Source of the DNA: Cryptomeria japonica | Lineage: Eukaryota; Streptophyta; Pinopsida; Cupressales; Cupressaceae | Reading direction: 5' to 3' | Length of the DNA: 64,000 bases | Assembly (NCBI RefSeq): GCF_030272615.1 | Contig: NC_081414.1 | Span: 333,731,427-333,795,426, forward strand | Part shown: piece by piece, positions 29,701 to 41,421 of the stretch | Position numbering within the stretch: the stretch's first letter is position 1 | How the letters are laid out: every line of letters starts with the position of its first letter | Made by a program: the position numbers and the translations under genes | The notes under the pieces: generated by a model | What the model saw: only the letters and a program-made list of their open reading frames with translations | What the model was told of the DNA's origin: nothing | The model's database searches: none

Positions 29701-30708
29701 TTTATAAATTGTAAACAATTTTTTTTTTATCAAACAATGCAAGCAAAATTCACAATACTAAGCAAAAATGCAGGGCTCTGAATTCAATAGAGCGCCCATG
29801 GAAGATGAAAAGAGAATTGGCTACCAGAAAGGCTATATAGCCATGGCTGAACAGCTACGAGAATTGAGTGGGCAAACACGAGATTCTGATGCATCTGTCA
29901 CAATGGTAATTAAGCTAAATGAAAATTATTTCAAATTGAATACTTAACCAATAATCTATTTGATGTTAAGTTTCAACATAAAGTGACTATTTTTTTTAAA
30001 TAAGCAAGCAATGATAACATTGCGCATGACATTGCAATGCAGCATGATAATCGTGGAACAGAACCTGTACATGAAGGTCCGGATGTGCATCCTAGTAGCG
30101 GAGGTATTCATTTGCTATTCAAATTTTTTTATGTAATTATTAATACAAGTAAACCTCTTAAATTGAAAATTAGTGTAGTAATTAATGTAACCTTTATTGT
30201 TAATATTTTAGAGCATGTAGTCGGTGGTGACCAAGTGGAGCATGATCCAGGTAGACAACATCAGGAACATGATGTTCCCCAATCAGGTAAAGAGGACCAC
30301 TATTATTCCTTTAAACAAATTTAATTGCAATTGGTGTATTGATTAATGTAACGTTTCGTATTTCAACTCCAGAGGATCTAGAGGGTGCTCAGCATGTCGA
30401 GGTTGAGGCTAGACAAAATGATGTGGAAGATGATGTGGCCCCATTAGGTAAAGAGTGTAACGGTTGTGTTCTTTAAATTAATGAAATACTTGTAACAATA
30501 ATAAAAAAATGTTTTTAATTTAACCCAATTCTTTGTTATTGCAGAGGACCCCCCTTTGGTTCAGCATCCTCGTCCTTTGTATAGGACTAGGCATACATCA
30601 AGAGCACGAGAAGAGGGCATAACATCTGCAGATGGGGGAAATGATGAAGAAACTGATGTTCCACTTAGTCTTTTCATAGCTTCAAAAAAAAAACAAAGAA
30701 AGAAATGA
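26732..30708 (+). CDS. SET-domain/Ptta (TNPA-like) fusion gene of the CACTA element
   Basis: Fifteen exons join in consistent phase: 26732-26743 (tentative start), 26995-27738, 27872-27934, 28046-28285, 28390-28447, 28540-28653, 28752-28904, 28995-29064, 29213-29485, 29569-29665, 29774-29905, 30043-30103, 30212-30286, 30373-30447 and 30545-30708, about 776 residues. Exon 2 is a SET domain (about residues 105-240): HGLGLFS cofactor loop, MEFVG, VYIDG, GNIAGFINS (usual N-x-R-F-x-N-H, here Gly for Arg and Ser for His), QPNC, and GEELLINY with the catalytic-type Tyr. Exons 9-11 (about residues 485-652) resemble Pfam Transposase_24/Ptta: YLKYVRDQYRTHL, ERPPMIPKREWKDL, HKLGSGGYMKL. The C-terminus ends KKKQRKK, a likely nuclear signal. 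One in-frame TAA lies at 28160, between the domains; the frame goes on beyond it. A product stopping there would still hold the whole SET domain. Two genes rather than one is the main alternative. Confidence 0.7.
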
Positions 30709-31356
30709 TTGTAATCTACCTTATTTGATAATGACTGATTTTTATGTGTAATGAATGTAATTATGTGCTAATGAATGTTCATGAATGATATGTGTTGATG
30801 ATTATTGATGAATGTTGCATTTTAATGAAAGTTAATGAATTTTATGTGTTAATGAACGTTATGTGATAATGAATGAATGTTATATTTTAATAATGGATGA
30901 AAGAATGAATGAAAGAATGAATGAATGTTAGATGTTAACGAGGAATTTAGAGTGATGTTAGGGGGGGGGGAGGGGCCAAATGAGCTTCCACCTTCACGTG
31001 GCTGGCCCTGTTAAGTAGAGAATATTAAACTATTCTCGAAACAAAGTGAAGCTCAATTATAAGATGTGAAATGTTTGAAAGGTGAGAGTCCACAAACAGA
31101 TGTGAAATGTTTAAGTAGGGCTCCCAATGAAGTGGATCTCATAGACATGAAGAATCCTATATAGAGAATCATTGAGAGCCCTTGAAGAAGAAAATTTGAA
31201 CTTTCATGAAGCAATACATGATGGAGGAATATCTTGCAAGAGGAAATCAAAGTCATTATGGTGTCATCTAGATCTGAAATGTGGTCTACTTTTCAAAAAA
31301 GTAAAGATGCTTGATATGAATGTGTCATTGATTTGACAATTTCTAATGTCTGGTAG

Positions 31357-31610
31357 ATGACTTTGATGCTCTCAAATTGTTCTTGAAGCTTATATGGCTT
31401 GGTTCTGATCCTTATAAGCTTTTAGATTGATTTAGGCACTATGATCTCACTGCAAATTTATCATTTATTGGTTGTTCTTTTGTTGATAGTGACATTTATC
31501 ACTACTTTCATCTGAGGCAATCACTTCTTGACAGTCAAAAGGTTGCCCAAGGTCAAGTTATATCATGGAAAAATGAACACGGAGAAGAACTTCTGTTTTT
31601 AAGTAACAAG
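31357..31610 (+). pseudogene. Possible captured host exon, unrecognised
   Basis: One frame of 84 codons reads protein-like with a single TGA near 31426. It has text such as FLKLIWLGSDPYKLL, FRHYDLTANLSFIGC and WKNEHGEELLFLSNK, bounded by GGTAG before and AACAAG|GTATAG after, which fit splice sites. I do not recognise the family. CACTA elements are known to pick up host gene pieces, so capture is the leading guess. Confidence 0.35.
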
Positions 31611-34600
31611 GTATAGATCTACATTCTGCATGACACTTTTGTAAATCCATGCATATACTACTCTTATATATAATTTACTTTGTTAAAGAAATGCTTGTTA
31701 TTATTATTCCAAAGAGGTTTACCTCGGCTAGGCATGATTTGAAGGAAAATCTCTCCCCGCATAGGTAAGGAAAGAAAGCATCTAGATCCTACGTGTAAAA
31801 CTTATATCCTTTCATAATCATGCAAGCATAACTTTCACAATCAAAGCCAAGTCTTGTCCAAAAAGCTACAACTTCCCCATCAAATGGGGAGGTAACTCCC
31901 CAAAAAAAAGCTTGGCATCATGCCCTCTGAGGGAACTTCATTGCTGCAAACTAAATTGTATGCCTTCCATGACCATTCAAGAATCCCTTAATAGTGGCCC
32001 ACACTAAGAGTGGCAATATATAACTATCTGGGTACTCTAATATTCCTTCCTCCCATCCCAGTGCAACATACCAATGCACAAATGACCATAGATTTGTGGA
32101 TATAGACAGTCCACATTCAAGTCATCTCACTATAGCCAATTGATGTAGGGGCATCTTCAAATTCAAATCATGGGATTCTTGAAGAATCAAACTCCTCTTG
32201 ATTGGTTTTCAGGTTTTGAAACACTTAAGGATAGTTTTGGTTTATTTTCATGTTGATGTAATAAGTCACCCCACCTTGTAAGCCTATGCCCTAGGTAGGT
32301 GTGTTATAAACCACCTTGGGTATATGGAAATTGGGGTTATTCATGCCTTGAAGGAATTTTTAGTGCATTTGAAGAGTTTTAAGTGTCTTAGGGGTCAATT
32401 AGTGTCTAGGTGTGTTTAGGAGGACAAAATGTCAAAAGTTGTCAAAAGTTGTCAAGCAACTATGACAACTTTTAACCCAAAATTGCAACTTCCTCCAAAC
32501 CGCCATGTTGGTTTCCAAAATCAGTTGATAACTATTGGAAGGGTCATTAAAGGTCAAATTCCAACCTTTGGCAAGGTTGTTGAAGGAAAATGAAAGTTTT
32601 GTGAACAAAGAAACCAATAAAAATCTATCTTTTTCCTGCATTTTGCTGCTATTTCCCATATTCCGTACAGTACGGCTTTCTCCAGGGCATAAAACCTCTT
32701 GAATATGAAATTCACGTGTCTTACCTTTCCAATGCAACAATTCTAAGCCTCTAACTCTTTTGGAGCCATGAGAAAAGTGGTTTTTTGTGAAGGTACCCCG
32801 GATTTGACTGTCTACCTAGGGTTTGACAACAAATATGAGTTTTTCTTGCTGATACCTCATGGGATTTGTATGGCCTTTGGGGTCAAGCAAGTGGTGACAA
32901 TTTACTTTAATATTTCCAAGACCTTTTGCAGGGAAGTGACAGGTAAAGGCGAGGGTTTGAAGTTTTAGAGGTGGGCATCTCTATGTGACCACCTTGGCTG
33001 GGTATGCATCCGACCCCACAAATGATGATAGCAGTGGAACCAAGGGATATAACTTGGTAATTTATGTTGTATCCATGTCCCTCACATGTCTCAGGTCTTA
33101 CTTTTCCCAGGTAGCAGGTTTTGAGTATACTTCCTTTGTTAAGGTGGCCTAATTAGGGCTATTAGGCCTAGGAGTGAAGTTGGGTTTATAACCCTTAGAC
33201 ATTGGATCTGCCCAAACCCTTTTGGAATCCTTTGGAACTCACTTGAATGAAACAAAATCCACTCTCATTTGTAGAGGTCTTTTGAGAAATTAACAAGAAA
33301 CCTTAAGTTTTTCAGACTGGCAAGGCTACTAGGCGTGACAGGCCTAATTGTAGCAGCAATACTAATTTTTCTCAATACATCATGTTTGATGATTGGAACA
33401 GGTCTATTAACCCTATAGGATAGTAAATAAAGGTATTGGAGGTCCCCATTGCCTTAGGAAGTGTGTGTCCACCTTTGGTTGGGTGTAGTGGCCTTTGAGT
33501 CCTAAGAGACTTTTGTGAGACACTGTGGGATTGGCATTGTCCAGATGGCTTAGTATGGGGAGAGGTATGAAAACAATCAAATTGAAACCAATCCAACCCT
33601 TTATGTCTTTGTAGAAGTTGTAGGGTCCTTGTTTGGGGTTCTTGAGTGAAGGATCCTATCTCAGCAACAAGGGCTCTGCATCACCAATGGGTGGATTAAA
33701 TCCATACAACTGCGTAACTTGTAGATCTAAAACAATGACGCATGTAAAACTCATCATCACATCAATAACTTGCAAACTGAGATACAAAGAAATGCCATAT
33801 GGATCTCAAGACAAAGACACCAAATCAACTCCAAATCCGATTTGCCAAACAATTCCACTAGTCAAGGAATCCATCAAGAAAATATTGTAGAGATGATGAG
33901 GGACTAATGATTGCATACCAACATCTCCTCAATGAGAAAGTTGCAAACAACATCCTTGAATCATGCACTAAACATGCATGCAAACCCACAACTATCTTTC
34001 ATCTAGAACCACCTATTGATGTTTTTTTATGCACCGCGAACACAATAAAATACCAAGGTATTCTATCATCTCTTGAACAAAGAAACTTTGAATGCTAAAC
34101 AAAGTGATCAATCAAAGCAACTTCAAGGTTTACAATACGAACTATGCAACTTAATTGCATGGGACAAACTTAGTGAATATGGTGTGATTTTGCTGGAATC
34201 GCAAGGGGGCTTACATTTTTCTTGAACTCTACCAGAACTTGGACTCTACACTAACTTGCTTGGAAAATAAAAGACAAAAGAGATAAAGAATGACCCAGAT
34301 TGACTATCAAATCAACAGTCGAGATAATATAGTGAAACCCTAATTAGGGCTTGTTATAACAAACTCCATTCTAGCCAATTAAATAATTACATTGAATAGG
34401 ACACATGTCCACCTTGAATTCTAACCAATGAGGAAATAGGTTAGGTATGCTTGAACAAACTTTGATGCATTGCAATGTGTCACTAGCTCATTCATTAGAT
34501 GAATCAAGTACAATGAACTTGGACATGTCAATGTGGCTTCACTTGATTAGGTTGACGATGATTGGATGCCAACTCAACTTGCCAAGTCGATCATCACAAA

Positions 34601-36000
34601 GCTTATGTGATTGAGCAATATCTCTTGATACTCAACGTTATCTAGTTTTCTCAACATGATGAAGGTGGTGGGACATATTCCCAAATTGTATCATCTAGAT
34701 GATCAAGTCCTTAGCTTTTGATTAATTCTTCTGAAACTATCTACTTGATCATGTTTGTGTCCTTCCATCTTCCTGATAGTTCTTGATCCTTTTATGTGAC
34801 CGTGTGCTTAATGAAGTATATGTTTGATGATGCTTGGTCCTCCTTTTGTTGCATCTCCATACCGATGATGCTTGCTTCAACTTCATGGTGCATATACTTG
34901 ACTTGAATGGCTTGCTTTGATGAAATCCTCTTTGAGATTAAAAAATCTACCTCTTTGTGGGGTAATTCACCTTGGTGAATATGTTTGATATAGACTTTGT
35001 AATGCCTAGGCTTGATGTAGAACCCACTTATTCTTGATCTATCCAACCTTGATCACCTTTGTAACTCTGACTTGAATACCTTGATCATTGGTGATTGATG
35101 TCTTACATATGGCCTATCGTGTTGTAGATCCCTTCATTTTAAAGCAATCCTTATTGATTTCTCCTTATTCTACTGATTGCTATTCTTGGATTTTCGAAGG
35201 GAATGCAAGATAGTCTTCTGTTTCTTCCTTGTTGAATCCTCATAATATCTTGATCATCATTTGACATTGTCCTTGCACCTTGAGATGCTCCTTCCTTTGT
35301 ATTGCATTGTTGAAAGCTTTGAATAGGTTTAGCTCCTCATGTTGCCATCCTAAACTCATGAATCTTGGTGTTGATATTGATGTGAAAACCCTCCATGATG
35401 CCAATGTCCTCTTTCATGCCTTGAAGCCTCCTTTCATAAAGTGTCTTCATCCTTGCATTGAAGCATGATGTTGGCATGCTCTACGTGCTAGGTAAGGTGT
35501 TCTTTTCCTTGTAATGAAGTCCTCATGACATCCTGAAAGCAAGAAATAACATATTGTGAATGAAATGAAAAACAAATAATGCATCACAAATAAATTTAAT
35601 CTGATTTTATACCCTAATTCACAGACCTGCTCCCTAATTCTTCTCCTCTTAATTGGTTGCAAATTGAATTTGATGAGCATTTGATCTTTGTTTTATATGC
35701 TTCTTTTTTACCTTTGCCTTCATTTCACCTCCATAGGTCGGCCAACCCAATAATTGTTTATTAAATTCATGAATTTACCTTCCTTCTAGCTGACTTAAGA
35801 TGCTCTTCTCTTGCTAAGTGGGTTTGGACTCCTCTCATGCACAGATTTAGGCGCAAATAACAAGAAGGTTTGCACATATTGGGGTCGACAATGTAGAAAA
35901 TTACTGATTTTATCCTTTAAATGTTTGTATTTTTCCTCAAAATAAGGCCAACTTAGGGCTATTTTACCCCCGAGTGGGTTTGAAAGGCTCATATGCACAG

Positions 36001-36170
36001 ACTAGAGGTGAGAGAGAGAGAGAGGGTGAGAGGAAGAGATAATGACCTGGAGAGGGTGGAGAAAGAGAAGTAGAGAGGGAGAGAAGAAGAGAGGGATGGA
36101 GAAAGAGACCTAGAGAGGGGAGAGAGAAGAGAGATAGTGGAGAAAGATAGAGAAGAGAGATAGAATAGAG
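36001..36170 (+). repeat. Purine-rich (GAGA)n tract
   Basis: GAGAGA and GGAGAAAGAGA words fill about 170 bases just inside the right end of the CACTA element. The Ser/Leu-rich minus-strand frame here is a by-product. Confidence 0.85.
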
Positions 36171-36220
36171 ATACCAATGCCAATCTTTTTCTATAAAAAA
36201 AATTTTTCTGAAAAATCGGC

Positions 36221-36442
36221 CTACCGTCAGAATTCCGACATCAAAGCGTAAAAATTCCGACAGAGGAGTGTCGTTAGATGCACAGCATCCTCATCGGAGC
36301 TCTCCTGGGGACCGTCGTAATTTCGCCGCCAAGGGGTTCAAATTACGATGGCCTCCAGGAGAGTTTCGACGAGGAATTTGTGCATCCGATGACAATCCTC
36401 TGTCAGAATTTTTACACTTTGATGTTGGAATTCCGACGGTAG
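36221..36442. repeat. Long near-perfect palindrome, arms about 103 bp
   Basis: The left arm starts CTACCGTCAGAATTCC and the right arm ends GGAATTCCGACGGTAG. The arms pair almost throughout to a centre near 36331, with a loop of about 18 bases. Differences are few and mostly transitions. The arms contain the TTCCGAC word that recurs in the CACTA right end. Confidence 0.8.
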
Positions 36443-36469
36443 CCTGAGATTGAGATGGTATTCTTTCTA

Positions 36470-36651
36470 GGTATGAGTATCAATGGCAGCCGTCGGAAAG
36501 GATGGGGCTGATGTCGGAATTGCGACGACCACAAGGATAGTCGGAACTTCTGACAAAAAGTTTTCGACGACTTTTTTTGTCGGTAGTGCGACAAAAATGC
36601 GTCGGACTACTGACGATTTGCTGTCAAAATTTTGACCTGAATGTACTAATG
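36470..36651 (+). repeat. Right subterminal repeat region and terminal inverted repeat of the CACTA element
   Basis: GTCGGAA and CGACGA words recur at about 36490, 36512, 36521, 36540, 36564, 36580 and 36601, running into the terminal repeat that ends at 36651. In reverse the terminus reads CATTAGTACATT. Such clustered words bind the TNPA-type protein in En/Spm. Confidence 0.6.
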
Positions 36652-38172
36652 TGCCTAATTCAAATCTTGTGTTGGTGTTTTCACCTTCACTAAAGCAATA
36701 TTGGATTAAATAAAGCTTACCCCTAGTAGAGTAAATGCTAAAAACCTTAAAGGAATTGATTGAATTGATAAATGATACCTTTAATGTGAAAATCCTTGCC
36801 TTAAAGCCTCGCACAAATCTTTTTGTTTCTTGATGGGTGATAATGCATGCCCTCACCATGGAGGATCAAATAACTTGATCATGAATGTTGAACTTGAATG
36901 ATTGAATACTTATTTTTAGACTTCTCAATTCCCTTAAAGATGCTTGATTGAATGTTTAATCAAAATTGAAATGAAGGAGGCCTTGATAAAACATTATAAG
37001 ATTATTTCAAATGAGAGAGAAAGTTGTATTTATACACAACTTACTTGGGTTTATATTTTGAAGAAGGATGAGATTGAGGAGAACATTCTTGCTACTTGCA
37101 ATTCCAACCATTATACTTTCAAATTTGGGGCTAAAAGGATTGAAAAAGGGTGTTTGATGCTCTACAAGGGTAAGGGTGTTAGGCACCCTAGTCCTAGAAC
37201 TTTAGGCCAAAACAAAGGTCAAAGAGTAAAGGATTGTGTTAAGATTCTAGAAATGGTCATTGAACTTAGCACGAATAAGCATGAATCGAGAGTATGAAAC
37301 ACAACCAAAGTGAACCAAAAATGAGTGTGAAAATGTAAAGGGATATGATTTATGAAACTATATTTAACCCCCAATTTTGTAAGAGTAATAAACTTATGCT
37401 CATACTCTCAACAAAGTATATAATAGCATAGAAAGATTTTTATCAAGACATTAAACAGATAAGACAACACTAAGCCCACACAACTTAGGATCTTATCAAT
37501 CTAAAATATCAAAATAAAAAGGAGACACATTATCCTCATAAGTAGTAGACAGATGGAGGAGGCAAAAACAAATGAGGGTATGGAATCATAGGGCTAGTAA
37601 GATCCAAGGGAACTCATTAGGATCCATAAGAGAAAAAGGCATTTCATACCTCTCAAACTAGTAAGGACCATAAGATACTTACTAGGAGTCTTATTAGAAA
37701 AGGGACTCACACAAGCCTAGAAAGGTGTGTTATGCTATGTTATTCATGCAAGGTTGAAGATCTCACATAGGTCTAGCAAAGTGTATTATGCTAGGTGAGT
37801 TTCTAAAGAAGCATGATTCAAGAAATGCTTATGAGGTAGAGTTTCCCAATGGGCCTAACATTTGACATGTGTTTAACATTTTTAATTTGATAGAGTATCA
37901 TGAAGGAAGTATTGAAGATGAAACAACAAAAGCATGGTGTCCCAAAATATTCCAACACCCACTTCAGATAAGGAGGAGATAGAAGACATCCTGGATAGCC
38001 ATGTGGGTAGAAGCATAAGGAATACGAAATATGAAGAGTACTTGATTAAATGAAAAGTAAGACATGTTGAAGATTCAACATTGCTATCTAAGGTGAAGGT
38101 TGGTTGTCTTGGTTTTACTCAAAACACTTAAGATGTGACAAGGTCACTTCTCAAATTACCCTAGGTGTCTGA

Positions 38173-39027
38173 TGTTGGAGCATCCAAGGTGTAAATTCAA
38201 TCTTGCATCACCCAAAAATATTGTTTAAATTTTCAATAAGGACTATTTTGACACCTAATTACTGTTTTTAATGGGGTGACTAGTTTTAGTAAGTTTGTAT
38301 TTGTGCATGTATGAACTTGGAAACTAACCCCAAGAGGGAAAACGAGAAAATATAATTACTAGAGAAAGAATCATTTCAATATTATGTATCATTTAGGAGA
38401 TATTAATGTTTCAAGGTTCAAAAAACTTATAAAAATATTCAACTTGAATTTCGGACCTTTAAATGATAAAATGAGACCTCGATGAAAGTTTAATAAATTC
38501 TTGATCTAAGGAAAGCATGGTGTAGATTTCTTCAAGATTTTTAGTTTAAAAAAATAATAGGGCTCAATCGGGTTACTAGATCAAAATATATGGCCTCTAA
38601 AAGTTGTGCTACTTTAGGAGAAAAAATAAAAAATTCTCAAAATACTATCGTAAATGCCAAAATCCATTTTGGCATATTTTTCTACATATTCCAATAGAGA
38701 AAAAGGACATGAAAGTGGCCAGCCTCAGAAAAGGGGGAGTTACACTTTCTAGAACATTCTAGGGTGGTTAAACCTTGCAATATAAAGAAGACAATGTGGT
38801 TTATAGGGGACAACTCTAGTAGTGCAAATTGTGCCTCTGGCTTGCAAATTATTGTAATGAGAAAGCCCATGTAGCTGTAGCATGTTATTTTTTGAATGTT
38901 TTTTTTTTATTTCATTGAAATGATATAAAACATGTTTTTCCTTTCTCACATTTTCTATTCATTTCTCTATTGTTATTGTGTGTTTGGGTTTGTAAAGGGA
39001 GTGCCCTTCATTAAGTGGTATCAGAGT
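38173..39027 (+). mobile_element. Candidate LTR end with initiator-tRNA primer site
   Basis: AGTGGTATCAGAGTAG at 39015-39030 matches the TGGTATCAGAG primer site used by copia elements. Upstream sequence ends CCCTTCA at 39010, and a possible start TGTTGGAGCATCC lies at 38173. No coding sequence follows that I can recognise, and the 5' limit is a guess. Confidence 0.35.
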
Positions 39028-39830
39028 AGAAGTTCTTGAGTGTGTAAATAGATCTCCAAATGTGAGATAATTTGCAATAGAACTATGGTTGTGGGTCTAT
39101 GAGAAAAGTGAGAAAAATGCCTCCATGAAGAACCTATGATGGAAGAAATGTTGGTGTGGCAAAAGAGGGTTTTAGAGTCCTCCAGAGACAAGTTTAGGCA
39201 CCACAAGAGGAGCTGCATAGAGGAGTTGATATTAGGGCAAGAAGAAGATGGGTTTGAAGAAGAATAAGAAATAGCTAGAGATTCATCCTCAATTTCATCT
39301 CTTGTGACAATTTTTTCTTCTTTACTTCCAACTCAAATGATAATTATGCAATATGATCCAGACCTTGAGAAGATGATTGATTAGGTTGCTCAAAAAGTGC
39401 ACTTTGAGGCTAGCTAGATCCATTGGTGGTATGTGTTTTATATCCATTTATAGGGTAGGTTATCATAGGAGTGGTTGATCCCTAATGCATGGATGATCGA
39501 AACAACACTGGTTTTGGTTTTGGATGTTAATTAATTTATGTTGATCCTATTTTGTTCACGGTGATATAGAAATAGTTCTTAACATTAAATACGATATTGT
39601 ACCCAGCGCATGATTGAGTGCTCGTAAAGACTCGAGATGTAGTGGGAAGACCAAGATGCACCTCTTTCATCCAAAAATGCCACTTGAATGCAATTAAGAA
39701 ACAAGTCTCTAAATGTGATATTATCAACAAAAAATGATATGCATCCAACATTACCTATGAAGAATAAAACACAAAACAACAAGACTTACCTCTCAACTTC
39801 TAGTGTGAAGCTAAAAACATAATATTCCTC

Positions 39831-40107
39831 AAGAGTTGTAGATCAAAAGAAACAACATGCATATACCTGAGGAAACCTAAATGACAACTATTTATACTCG
39901 AAACATGTCATGATAGTAATTGTTAAATACTTGCAAAGGTTACAAAAACATAAATATTAAAAAATTCTAAGAGTTGTAGATCAAAGAAACAACACGCATA
40001 TACCTTAGGAAACCTATATGGCAGCCATTTATACTCGAAATATGTCATGATAGTAGTTGTTAAATATTTGCAAAGGTTACAAAAACATAAATATTAAAAA
40101 ATTCTAA
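39831..40107. repeat. Tandem duplication, period 139 bp, two copies
   Basis: AAGAGTTGTAGATCAAA begins both copies (39831 and 39970). They stay aligned through ATTTATACTCGAAA, GTCATGATAGTA and ACATAAATATTAAAAAATTC, with about a dozen differences. Confidence 0.85.
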
Positions 40108-41413
40108 TATTTTTCAAACACTTTCCTTTGTGAACCTATATTATTAAGAATTTTTTAAGCAATCTTGTTTCGAGCTAAGCTCCAAGTTGTTGGGCTACCC
40201 CTACCGATTCCTCCTTGTAATTAAAAAAAAAAAAAAAAATTTACAATATTAAAAGGTTATGTTAATGTTTATTAGATGTAATTTCTAATTGCAAGGTATT
40301 TTACCTTCCAACTTTAATTTTTATATAATTAAAAATGTAAATTTAAACGTCTAATATAAAAATAGTAAACAACAATCTAGAAAATAAAGCCAAAATCATT
40401 TTAAACCACCATAACACTTTCTAAAATTTGAACATCTTTATTGTATAATTTTCAACAAAAGCTAATATTCAATGTAAAAGTATGAAAAAGGTTGGAAGCT
40501 TGACTCGATTAGCAAGAACTTCTTGGTCTCCCCCTAATCCGCATAGAACCAGAAGATGATGTATGGCACCAATGTCACTATCACATTAAGCATGCTACTC
40601 AATTTCTACTGTCTAAAATAATGAATAAAAAATATAAAACATAAATTCCCTACCCCTAAATGAACAAGGACTGATAATCATTTATAGCTTTACATTCATT
40701 ATTATTTGAAGTTATCACTAGGAATAAGAAGAAAAGGGGTTGTAAACAGCCTATTTAGTAAAGCAATATTTAAGACCTTTCACAAAGAAGCACACCTTTT
40801 GTCCATCTTGAAAACATTGGCACACTCTCCGAGAGGTGATAATTATAGGGCTTTCATACTTAATTACAAGAAGAAAGAGCCGGGCCAAAGCAATAAATAA
40901 TACAAGCCTAATAATAATTTCACGGGTGTGGTCAAATCTCAACCAGATTAGACATTGGCCCAAAGGCAACAAGAAAAAGTTTTGCTTGGATTGCCGTTGC
41001 CCAGACTATGACGCCCAACAACTGACTGACTCCGTCGGTGACTACTCGGTTAAATAATTCTGTCTTGGCTCCACACCTTTTGAAAGGATGCAAAAGGTAC
41101 TTACTCTATTCTATTTATTTAACTTGACGGGGTAAATTTAAAAGTTTCCGTCTCAACGCACCTAATTTGACGGTGAAGCCGGTCGCGGGTTTGACCCGGA
41201 AATCTTTTTCTTCCTGTCCGAGGTGCGGGGTGGTTCGAACTGGGGACATCGATTTGACCGCACGGGTTAAATTTCAAACCAGAGTAGAATTGTAGTTACA
41301 TATTTTCTGGCAGAATGTTGAAAGCTGATATCGAGTCTTATGGTGTTTATCCAAACCCACAACATTTTATATATCGGAAAATAGTTTGTTTTCTATATTC
41401 CCAAAACCTATGC

Positions 41414-41421
41414 ATATATAT
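41414..41421 (+). promoter_or_regulatory. Likely TATA box of the bHLH gene
   Basis: TATATATA lies in less AT-rich DNA about 1.5 kb before the start codon. Downstream are possible leader exons: one ending CTTGAG|GTGATT near 41540, one ending AAGTAACAG|GTCTGC near 42636, and the last beginning after TTTGACAG at 42750. The start site would be near 41445. Leader exons in this gene class are plausible but unproven here. Confidence 0.45.

Larger units (their letters stand above)
30709..36220. other. Right non-coding arm of the CACTA element
   Basis: No intact gene. It holds ATGAATGTTA-type simple repeats at 30780-30960, a possible captured exon at 31357-31610, and AT-rich DNA with short frames (85 residues or fewer) that I cannot assign. 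Nested insertions are likely but I could not define their ends. Confidence 0.5.
36652..41400. other. Intergenic DNA left of the bHLH gene
   Basis: No protein is recognised, including the 117-residue frame at 36944-37297. It contains a candidate copia LTR and primer site, and a 139-bp tandem duplication, listed separately. From about 40900 the sequence becomes less AT-rich, with several TTGAC words, as the bHLH promoter nears. Confidence 0.5.

Noticed and set aside
35989-36183. Ser/Leu-rich minus-strand frame resembling a membrane segment
   Set aside because: It is a translation of the purine-rich GAGA tract.
36944-37297. 117-residue plus-strand frame
   Set aside because: No known motif or splice context; composition is like that of the surrounding non-coding DNA.
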